From assembly GCA_019114115.1 (NCBI GenBank), contig DXGD01000140.1, positions 1-9,751 on the forward strand: DNA of 9,751 bases. Reading direction: 5' to 3'. The translations under genes were made by a program, and so were the position numbers. Below, one piece after another: positions 1 through 4,911 of this stretch. The stretch's first letter is position 1. Every line of letters starts with the position of its first letter. The notes beneath the pieces are model-generated. The model saw nothing but the letters and a program-made list of their open reading frames with translations, was not told the origin of the DNA and did not search any database. This DNA is from Candidatus Nesterenkonia stercoripullorum (GTDB taxonomy: Bacteria; Actinomycetota; Actinomycetes; Actinomycetales; Micrococcaceae).

Positions 1-60
1 GATACAGCCGCAGTTGCTGACCTCTTCCTCTCAACCATCGCGGAGTCCGTAGGCCGCTAG
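1..60 (+). CDS. C-terminal tail of an unidentified gene (partial, cut by window edge)
   Basis: Reading from base 1, 19 sense codons run without interruption to a TAG at 58-60, giving a tail that reads DTAAVADLFLSTIAESVGR. The gene must begin left of the window. The piece is too short to show a domain or motif, and I do not recognise the family. A second frame is also open for much of this stretch, so the coding frame is a preference, not a proof. The next recognisable signal is a promoter-like element at 81-109. Confidence 0.3.
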   Translation, partial: DTAAVADLFLSTIAESVGR

Positions 61-80
61 CGCACGGAGACCAACCAGTG

Positions 81-109
81 TTGACTCAGTACGTGCTGCT
101 TCGTAGTCC
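81..109 (+). promoter_or_regulatory. Possible promoter of the toxin-antitoxin remnant
   Basis: TTGACT at 81-86 matches five of six consensus -35 bases. After exactly 17 bases comes TAGTCC (104-109), a poor -10 match. Transcription from it would start about at 116, the A of the antitoxin ATG, so the mRNA could be leaderless; no Shine-Dalgarno is visible there. A perfect inverted repeat CCCAT-TTT-ATGGG (108-120) covers the predicted start point and start codon. That is where an autoregulating antitoxin would be expected to bind. Confidence 0.3.
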
Positions 110-115
110 CATTTT

Positions 116-281
116 ATGGGGCAGATTAAAGTGCAGTATGCAAAGACTCATCTTTCCGCCCTGCTCGCTGTCGTGGAGCGTGGGAGAGGAAGTCATCATC
201 TCCCGCGGCGATCAGCCCATCGCCCGGTTGGTGGCTGTCGAGAGTCCGCAGAAGCGCGAGCTCAGCATCTCCAACGTTTGA
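116..281 (+). pseudogene. Phd/YefM (VapB-like) antitoxin, frameshifted and truncated
   Basis: The ATG at 116 opens a typical antitoxin N-terminus (IKVQYAKTHLSALLAVVE), which matches the Phd/YefM pattern of a short strand followed by AKTHLS and a helix. The expected continuation, GEEVIISRGDQPIARLVAV, is present but in the next frame (180 onward, ending at TGA 279-281). Removing one base near 179 restores VVE-V-GEEV, so the lesion is a single-base insertion. The C-terminal part that normally neutralises the toxin is missing after about VESPQKREL. No ribosome binding site is obvious. The locus should not yield a working antitoxin; a sequencing error could explain the frameshift but not the missing 3' part. 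Confidence 0.75.
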
Positions 282-457
282 GGGTCGTGCACGTGCCGAT
301 CAGCGAGCAGCATGCGCTACTGGCTGGAGCTCTCTCTTGGTCCCATCGGGATCCATTTGACCGGATGCCTGTGGCCCAGGCTATGTCCGAGGCTCTGACC
401 CTGATCACTAGGGACACGGTATTCAGCGAGCTCAACGGTGTCAGGGTGCTCTGGTAG
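276..457 (+). pseudogene. VapC-type PIN-domain toxin, C-terminal remnant
   Basis: The frame ending at TAG 455-457 encodes about 60 residues typical of the end of a VapC/PIN ribonuclease: VVHVPISEQHALLAGAL, then HRDPFDRMPVAQA, LTLITRD and a terminal VRVLW. Family members are usually about 125-130 residues. The first 70 or so, including the N-terminal strand with the first catalytic aspartate and the middle conserved glutamate, are absent; the later acidic residues (DPFD, TRD) remain. The remnant joins directly to antitoxin-like sequence at about 265-276, so a single deletion probably removed the antitoxin end and the toxin start. It lies in the same frame as the antitoxin ATG at 116, which makes an accidental 113-codon ORF. 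Nuclease activity is not expected. Confidence 0.75.
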
Positions 458-463
458 ATGCAC

Positions 464-516
464 AAAAACCGCTGGTCGAATCACTCTCCTCGAAGGAAGA
501 GCGATTCGACCAGCGG
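464..516 (-). terminator. Rho-independent terminator of the 541-1125 gene
   Basis: CCGCTGGTCGAATC (469-482) and GATTCGACCAGCGG (503-516) are a perfect 14-bp inverted repeat. The inner part can pair further (ctctcc with ggaagag, one bulge). On the minus strand the stem is followed by five T residues (468-464), the classic terminator order for the gene ending at 541. Being symmetrical, the stem may also slow transcripts arriving from the toxin remnant on the plus strand, but no T run lies on that side. Confidence 0.8.
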
Positions 517-540
517 CCATGGCGTGGAGCGGGGTGCGCC

Positions 541-1125
541 TCAGCGTTGCTGAAGGTACTGCTTGACCTGACCATCGAAGGCGAGGACCAGCCAGTAGAT
601 GGCAACTGCCGCCGAGGCGATGGTGAGCACTGTGCCCACGGCCGCCGCCGCGTTGATGAACGCCATCTCAGTGTCGACGACCAGCGAGTACAGCGTCGAG
701 ACGATCCCGAGGATCGCGAAGATGATTCCCAGGATCCGGGCCCAGTTCTTCTTGGCCCGCAGACCGAAGTACACCAGCAGGTAGACGACGAGACCGATGA
801 CGAGCATGATCCCTGCGACTGCTGCCCCGATCATGATCGAGCCCTGAATGACCTGATCGTCGACAGTCACGTTCTGACGCTCGAGCTCCTCCCGAATCTG
901 CTGCTCAGCTTCGGAGCCGAACAGTGGAATGAAGCCGATGATCCCGCCAATGACATACAGCCCGAGACTGACCAGAGTCAGCATTTTCAGCGTCTGGAAT
1001 TTCTTCGGCTCAGCCATCGGCCCGCCGAAAGCACCCGGAGCATAGCCCTCAGTGCCGAACTTGGAACTGGCATTCGGATCCTGCTCAGGGTATGGGCCAG
1101 GGTTCTGATTTGGAGGTTGCGTCAT
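541..1125 (-). CDS. Four-helix membrane protein with proline-rich N-terminus, function unknown
   Basis: The protein has 194 residues. Residues 1-40 are a hydrophilic Pro/Asn/Gly-rich tail (PPNQNPGPYPEQ, then GGPMAEPKK). Four hydrophobic segments follow at about 47-69, 95-120, 129-150 and 156-183. A charged loop at 71-92 (SEAEQQIREELERQ) lies between helices 1 and 2, and KKNW with R130 sits before helix 3. This layout is common in uncharacterised actinobacterial envelope proteins, and no enzymatic motif is visible. The start is firm: AAGGAAGG at 1140-1133 lies seven bases before the ATG. The gene stands alone, with a strong hairpin terminator after it and a degraded gene piece upstream. A role cannot be assigned. 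Confidence 0.85.
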   Translation of the reverse strand: MTQPPNQNPGPYPEQDPNASSKFGTEGYAPGAFGGPMAEPKKFQTLKMLTLVSLGLYVIGGIIGFIPLFGSEAEQQIREELERQNVTVDDQVIQGSIMIGAAVAGIMLVIGLVVYLLVYFGLRAKKNWARILGIIFAILGIVSTLYSLVVDTEMAFINAAAAVGTVLTIASAAVAIYWLVLAFDGQVKQYLQQR

Positions 1126-1146
1126 CAGTATTCCTTCCTTATGCGA

Positions 1147-1152
1147 ACTATA
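1147..1152 (-). promoter_or_regulatory. Possible -10 element of the membrane-protein gene
   Basis: On the minus strand TATAGT (1152-1147) lies 21 bases before the start codon at 1125 and five of its six bases match TATAAT. No good -35 is found 16-18 bases upstream; TTGCAC lies about 26 bases away, which is too far. Support is therefore only the -10 match and its position ahead of a clear ribosome binding site. Confidence 0.3.
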
Positions 1153-1211
1153 CGTGGGCTAACCCTATTCGAGCGCTCGTGCAACGTCAGCCTTACGCGC
1201 CGAAACAGTCA

Positions 1212-1412
1212 TCACTCGCCCATCAGCGCCAGCGGCACGACGGCGATCCCGTCGTCGCGTCTGTAGGCGTCGGGCCCGGAGCTGATCACGACAAGATCTA
1301 CAACATCATCACCCATGTGTTCTTTCAACCGTTTGAGGTGCTCAACTTTGGCGCCCACAGCGCTTGCCGCTACCCGGATACTTCCAGCGCTATCATTCGC
1401 ATGATCGCGCGG
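1212..1412 (-). pseudogene. Degraded C-terminal piece resembling a DUF4143-type ATP-binding protein
   Basis: Read on the minus strand, this stretch gives ADRAIMRMIALEV, then, one frame over, AASAVGAKVEHLKRLKEHMG and DDVVDLVVISSGPDAYRRDD, ending GIAVVPLALMGE with TGA at 1214-1212. The order (variable strand, IEVK-like strand, helix HLKRLKEHMGD, VVIxxGPxAY, IAVVPLALL) resembles from memory the C-terminal nuclease-like end of DUF4143 ATPases. The two parts join if the eight bases after GAAGTA (TCCGGGTA) are skipped, so a small insertion broke the frame; a TAG lies in the first frame. The rest of a normally 400-residue gene is absent. There is no start codon or ribosome binding site. The piece abuts the stop codon of the ATP-grasp gene. 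The family call is a resemblance; a coding remnant of some kind is more certain. Confidence 0.5.
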
Positions 1413-2444
1413 TCAGCGCTGCGCCAGGTAGTACTCCAGCACGGTGCCGGCCATATCGCGGCTCTGTCCGTACCAGGGGAAGTGGGTGATGGGCGCGGGG
1501 GAGTACTCGACCTCACTGATGATGTGGTTGTACGGGGTGGGCGCCGCTCTCACTGATGGCGCGATGATGTCGACGCCTGCATAGCGCATTCCCGGGATCG
1601 TCCGTACTGCCTCGATCACTATGTCCCTGAACCCCGCGTGCACACGGTCTGTGTAGTCGACGGAATCACCGCCGGAGGAGAGGTTGGAGACGCTGCGGAG
1701 GAAGACCCGCTCGTCGGGTTCCGGAACGTATGTCATATCTCGTCCGGAGGCGCGGAGCAGGTCCAGCTCAGTGGGTTCCGTGGGAATCGGGTAGGTGCCG
1801 AGGTACGGGTTCCGGGATCGACGCCGATTCTTGCGCTTCACCAGCGCTTCGACAGTACGTTCGCCGTCGCCGACGACGGAGCTTCTGCGCCGCAGTGTGG
1901 CGAACACTGTGGGAGTCTCGCCCAGCACGACGAAGAATCGGTAGTCGTCCCCGGTGAACTGCTCTTCCACCAAGAGCTCGGGTGTCCGGCGCCGGTTCGG
2001 GTGGCAGGAGCGGGCTCGCTCCCAGGCGGCCCGGAAACTCTCCTCACCGGTGATCCCGGTGGTGACTCCTTTGCCGCGGGAGAGATTGTTCGGCTTCACG
2101 ACGGCGGGGGCATCCAGTGAGGACGCGAATTCCCATGCCTGGTCGGCGTCGTCGGCGGATAGCAGCCTGGAGGCGGTGACGGCGAAGCCCTGCTCGCCGA
2201 GCAGCCGGCGCGTCAGGTGCTTGGCGTCGCACAGGTACTTCCCGCCCTGGCTCGAGGACGGTCCGTTCAGGTTGTAGAACACCAGCGGCTCGGCGGCGCC
2301 CGCGTCGACGAGCACGACTCGCGATGACAATCGTGTGACGTCGAGCCCCCGCTCTTCAGCGGCGCATTGGAGCATGACGGATTTGATGTCGTGACCCTCA
2401 CCCGTGCGCCGGGTGACGACGGAGGCCAGCTCTTCCTGGTCCAT
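1413..2444 (-). CDS. Stand-alone ATP-grasp ligase, cyanophycin synthetase/GshAB-like
   Basis: The protein has 343 residues. It probably activates a carboxylate as acyl-phosphate and joins it to an amine; the substrates are unknown. The N-terminal part (1-75) ends in a DAKHLTRRLL stretch like the helix that precedes the ATP-grasp fold in cyanophycin synthetase and GshAB. Seen next: VVKPNNLSRGKGVT (115-128, glycine-rich ATP loop with Lys117), LLVEEQFTGDDYRFFVV (157-173), SSVVGDGERTVEALV (188-202), a YTDRVH motif (264-269), YAGVDII (288-294) and SEVEYSP (310-316). D292, E311 and E313 take the places of the metal ligands, and the usual Asn of the E-x-N motif is Glu. GAGAGGAG lies four to five bases before the ATG. 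There is no amide-ligase or Mur-ligase partner domain, so this is not cyanophycin synthetase itself. It is transcribed away from the deaminase gene. Confidence 0.8.
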   Translation of the reverse strand: MDQEELASVVTRRTGEGHDIKSVMLQCAAEERGLDVTRLSSRVVLVDAGAAEPLVFYNLNGPSSSQGGKYLCDAKHLTRRLLGEQGFAVTASRLLSADDADQAWEFASSLDAPAVVKPNNLSRGKGVTTGITGEESFRAAWERARSCHPNRRRTPELLVEEQFTGDDYRFFVVLGETPTVFATLRRRSSVVGDGERTVEALVKRKNRRRSRNPYLGTYPIPTEPTELDLLRASGRDMTYVPEPDERVFLRSVSNLSSGGDSVDYTDRVHAGFRDIVIEAVRTIPGMRYAGVDIIAPSVRAAPTPYNHIISEVEYSPAPITHFPWYGQSRDMAGTVLEYYLAQR

Positions 2445-2518
2445 GGCTCTCCTCTCGTCAGCGACTCCGTTCTCAGGCTAGCCGGTCGTGGGAACCTCGG
2501 CCAGCAGGACTGGCTGCC

Positions 2519-2547
2519 TTGTCACCCCGGTCGCCTGGTGCTAATCT
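2519..2547 (+). promoter_or_regulatory. Probable promoter of the 8-oxoguanine deaminase gene
   Basis: TTGTCA (2519-2524) matches five of six -35 bases. It is followed after exactly 17 bases by TAATCT (2542-2547), a moderate -10. The start would fall near 2554, giving a leader of about 100 bases before the ATG at 2656. The other direction of this 211-base divergent spacer must serve the ATP-grasp gene, but I see no convincing promoter for it. Confidence 0.4.
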
Positions 2548-2555
2548 CACAGCCA

Positions 2556-2652
2556 CGATCGATGGCCGATCGCGGCGGATCAGCAGACGCCGATACCTCT
2601 GAGCTGGCGGCACCTGCCCCCGGCTCGGCGTCGCCAGCAGTGAAAGGCGACG
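2556..2652 (+). promoter_or_regulatory. Structured 5' leader with competing helices, candidate cis-regulatory RNA
   Basis: Four helices can be drawn. P0 is CGATCG (2556-2561) with CGATCG (2567-2572), 5-base loop. PA is GACGCCGA (2586-2593) with TCGGCGTC (2625-2632), 8 bp perfect. PB is GAGCTGG (2601-2607) with CCGGCTC (2620-2626), 7 bp with one wobble, whose inner five pairs can stack inside PA. PC is CGTCGCC (2629-2635) with GGCGACG (2646-2652), 7 bp perfect, which buries the ribosome binding site AAAGGCGA just before the ATG. PA and PC share 2629-2632, so only one can form. That is the wiring of a translational switch. It does not match any riboswitch class I can recall, and chance pairing is possible in GC-rich DNA. 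Confidence 0.4.
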
Positions 2653-2655
2653 ACT

Positions 2656-4023
2656 ATGAGCGTTCTCTGGCTCAGCAATCCCCTCGGTGTGCACCTGGGG
2701 CCCGACTCCCATGCTCCGTCAGCAGATGGCGGGGTCGTGGTCGATACTGACACCGGGCTCATCGTGGAGCTCGTCGCGCGCCGCGCGGCGCCCACCGTCG
2801 ACGTCGACGAGATATTCGACGCCAGCCGTCACGTGCTGACCCCCGGGCTGATCAATGCGCATCACCACTTCTACCAGACCCTTACCAGGGCATGGGCTCC
2901 AGTAGCTGATGTGCCGCTGTTCAACTGGCTCGTCGGGCTCTACCCTGTGTGGGCCAAGCTGACTCCGCGCGCGCTGGAGCTCGCCACGACGGTGGCGATG
3001 GCTGAGCTTCTCGAATCCGGGTGCACTACGGCCGCGGACCACCACTACCTCTTCCCCGAGGGCATGGAGAACGCGATCGACACGCAGGTCGACGTCGTCC
3101 GGACGCTGGGGATGCGTGCCATGCTGACGCGCGGTTCGATGAGCCTCGGAGAGGACGACGGCGGTTTGCCCCCGCAGCACACCGTGCAGGACCCCGACGT
3201 CATCCTCGCTGACTCCGAACGCCTCGTCTCCACGTATCACGAGCGCGGGGACGGTGCTCAGGTGCAGATCGGGCTGGCACCCTGCTCGCCCTTCTCCGTG
3301 ACGACGGGCCTTATGGCGGACTCAGCGAGCCTGGCCCGGAGCCTGGACGTACGCCTGCACACCCATCTCGCAGAGACTCTCGATGAGGAGGAGTTCTGCC
3401 GCGAACGCTTCGGTCTGCGCACTGTCGACTATCTGGAGTCGGTCGGCTGGCTGAGCGACCGGACGTGGATCGCGCACGGCATCCATTTCGACGACGAGGA
3501 AGTCCGCCGCCTGGGTGCCGCGGGCACCGCCGTCGCCCACTGCCCGACGTCGAATATGCGCCTGGCCAGCGGAATCGCCCGGGCAGCAGAACTGGAGCAG
3601 GCCGGCGCTCCGGTGGGTCTGGGCGTCGACGGCTCCGCGTCGAATGATTCCTCCAATCTCATCCGGGAGGTGCGGCAGGCGCTCTACCTGCAGCGCCTGC
3701 GCTACGGCGCCGAGCAGATCACGTGCTCTCGCGCCCTCGAATGGGCGACGACGGGTTCGGCACGGGCGCTGGGCCGGACGGACATCGGCAGCATCGCCGT
3801 GGGGAAGCAGGCGGATCTGGCCCTGTTCACCCTCGACGGGCTCTCCTTCTCCGGCAGCCACGATCCCATCCCGGCACTCGTGCTGTGCGGGGCTGAACGA
3901 GCCGACCGGGTGATGATCGCAGGATCCTGGCGGGTCACGGACGGCCGAGCAGTGGGCCTTGACCGCGAAGCCCTGATGGCTGAGCACCAGGCGGCCGCCA
4001 GGCGGCTGGTCTCCGGAGCCTGA
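2656..4023 (+). CDS. 8-oxoguanine deaminase-like amidohydrolase
   Basis: This 455-residue protein belongs to the metal-dependent amidohydrolase superfamily. It most resembles 8-oxoguanine deaminase (8-oxoguanine to urate plus ammonia), often annotated as hydroxydechloroatrazine ethylaminohydrolase. Visible marks: TPGLINAHHHFYQTLTRAW (62-80) with metal ligands H69 and H71; LFNWLVGLYPVWAKLTP (88-104); GCTTAADHHYLFPEGM (122-137); RGSMSLGEDDGGLPP (159-173); the metal His and acid in THLAE (H237, E240); AHGIH (H274); and GVDGSASND with metal Asp325. These specific loops, more than the metal set, point to the oxoguanine subgroup. Length fits the family. ATG 2656 is preceded by AAAGGCGA, which can be masked by a hairpin. 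No urate-degrading gene is in the window. A related guanine or triazine deaminase is the alternative. Confidence 0.85.
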   Translation: MSVLWLSNPLGVHLGPDSHAPSADGGVVVDTDTGLIVELVARRAAPTVDVDEIFDASRHVLTPGLINAHHHFYQTLTRAWAPVADVPLFNWLVGLYPVWAKLTPRALELATTVAMAELLESGCTTAADHHYLFPEGMENAIDTQVDVVRTLGMRAMLTRGSMSLGEDDGGLPPQHTVQDPDVILADSERLVSTYHERGDGAQVQIGLAPCSPFSVTTGLMADSASLARSLDVRLHTHLAETLDEEEFCRERFGLRTVDYLESVGWLSDRTWIAHGIHFDDEEVRRLGAAGTAVAHCPTSNMRLASGIARAAELEQAGAPVGLGVDGSASNDSSNLIREVRQALYLQRLRYGAEQITCSRALEWATTGSARALGRTDIGSIAVGKQADLALFTLDGLSFSGSHDPIPALVLCGAERADRVMIAGSWRVTDGRAVGLDREALMAEHQAAARRLVSGA

Positions 4024-4072
4024 GCTCACGCCGGGCTTCCCTTCTCAGTCGTCCCGATGAGGGCGAGGGAAA

Positions 4073-4094
4073 GCGACAGGTCGCAGGATAGGCT
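4073..4094 (+). promoter_or_regulatory. Possible deoC promoter/operator
   Basis: GCGAC-AG-GTCGC (4073-4084) is a perfect 12-base palindrome. Five bases later comes TAGGCT (4089-4094), an actinobacterial-type -10 (TAnnnT). A start near 4101 would leave a leader of about 57 bases before the GTG. No -35 is recognisable, which would suit an activated promoter or simply mean the call is wrong. The palindrome lies where a repressor would block the polymerase. Confidence 0.3.
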
Positions 4095-4157
4095 TGCCCC
4101 AGGTCGTTGCAGGGGCCGAGCCGTGGCCCACAACGCATTCAAGAGAGGAAGACCTTA

Positions 4158-4832
4158 GTGAATACCGCAGATCTTGCGCAGTACATTGATCACACTCTGC
4201 TCAAGCCCGAGGCCACCGCGGCCGATGTTGAGGCGCTCATCACCGAGGCGGCGGAGCTCGGCACGTTCTCGGTATGCGTCTCGCCGAATATGCTCCCGGT
4301 GACGGTTCCCGCAGGCAGCGGCCTCGCCGTCGCGGCGGTGTGCGGGTTCCCCAGCGGCAAGCACGAGTCGCGGATCAAGGCTGCGGAGGCCGCCGCGGCA
4401 GTCGAGGCGGGGGCCGACGAGATCGACATGGTCATCGACATCGCCTTCGCCCTGCACCACGATAAGGCCTCCCTGGAAAAGGACATCCGCGCAGTGCGCG
4501 AGGCGGCTCCGGCCCCGACCGTGCTCAAAGTGATCATCGAGTCGGCAGCATTGGACGACGACGCCATCGTGGTGGCGTGTCAGGCCGCCATGTCAGCCGG
4601 AGCCGACTTCGTGAAGACCTCCACCGGTTTCCATCCTGCCGGAGGCGCGAGCGTGGAAGCCGTCCGGCTCATGTCGGAGACCGTCGGCGGCAAGCTGGGC
4701 GTCAAGGCCTCAGGCGGTGTCCGCACGAGGGAAGACGCTGAAGCGATGATCGCCGCAGGGGCCACCCGGCTGGGCGTCTCCGGCAGCCGTCAGGTGCTCA
4801 GCGGTGGTGCCGCCTCAGGCGGCGGCTACTGA
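4158..4832 (+). CDS. deoC: Deoxyribose-phosphate aldolase
   Basis: This class I aldolase splits 2-deoxyribose-5-phosphate into glyceraldehyde-3-phosphate and acetaldehyde, the last step of deoxynucleoside breakdown in the cytoplasm. Numbered from the GTG, it has 224 residues: YIDHTLLKP (9-17), FSVCVSPN (37-44), [18 protein letters not shown] (62-79), [11 protein letters not shown] (85-95), LKVIIE (123-128), FVKTSTGF (151-158) with the Schiff-base Lys153, and [10 protein letters not shown] (181-190) with the assisting Lys183. The start is GTG 4158 because GAGAGGA (4143-4149) lies eight bases upstream; the frame stays open to an ATG at 4107, but those codons carry nothing conserved. The chain ends GGAASGGGY with a terminal tyrosine, as in E. 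coli DeoC, where the C-terminal tyrosine reaches the active site. It follows the deaminase on the same strand by 134 bases. Confidence 0.95.
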   Translation: MNTADLAQYIDHTLLKPEATAADVEALITEAAELGTFSVCVSPNMLPVTVPAGSGLAVAAVCGFPSGKHESRIKAAEAAAAVEAGADEIDMVIDIAFALHHDKASLEKDIRAVREAAPAPTVLKVIIESAALDDDAIVVACQAAMSAGADFVKTSTGFHPAGGASVEAVRLMSETVGGKLGVKASGGVRTREDAEAMIAAGATRLGVSGSRQVLSGGAASGGGY

Positions 4833-4870
4833 CGAGGCGCCCCGGCTGCATCGACCCGCACGTCGCGTCA

Positions 4871-4892
4871 CCGCCCGCTCACTGCGTGGCGG
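4871..4892. terminator. Weak hairpin between convergent deoC and cardiolipin synthase genes
   Basis: CCGCC (4871-4875) and GGCGG (4888-4892) can pair across a 12-base loop in the 79-base convergent spacer. There is no T run on either strand, so this is at best a poor terminator. Nothing better is visible, and factor-dependent termination may act here. Confidence 0.2.
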
Positions 4893-4911
4893 GGAGTTCA
4901 TGGCAGCGAGT

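Noticed and set aside
116..457. A single intact 113-residue novel protein
   Set aside because: Its middle is the frameshifted image of a recognisable antitoxin and its two ends belong to different known families, so decay explains it better.
547..1266. 239-codon plus-strand ORF
   Set aside because: It is antisense to the four-helix membrane protein, which has a firm start and terminator; the product is a charged low-complexity shadow.
2719..4029. Minus-strand ORFs inside the deaminase
   Set aside because: They mirror conserved amidohydrolase codons and have no start signals.
4107..4157. Upstream ATG start for deoC
   Set aside because: No ribosome binding site there, and the added residues are not part of the aldolase fold; GTG 4158 has well-placed GAGAGGA.
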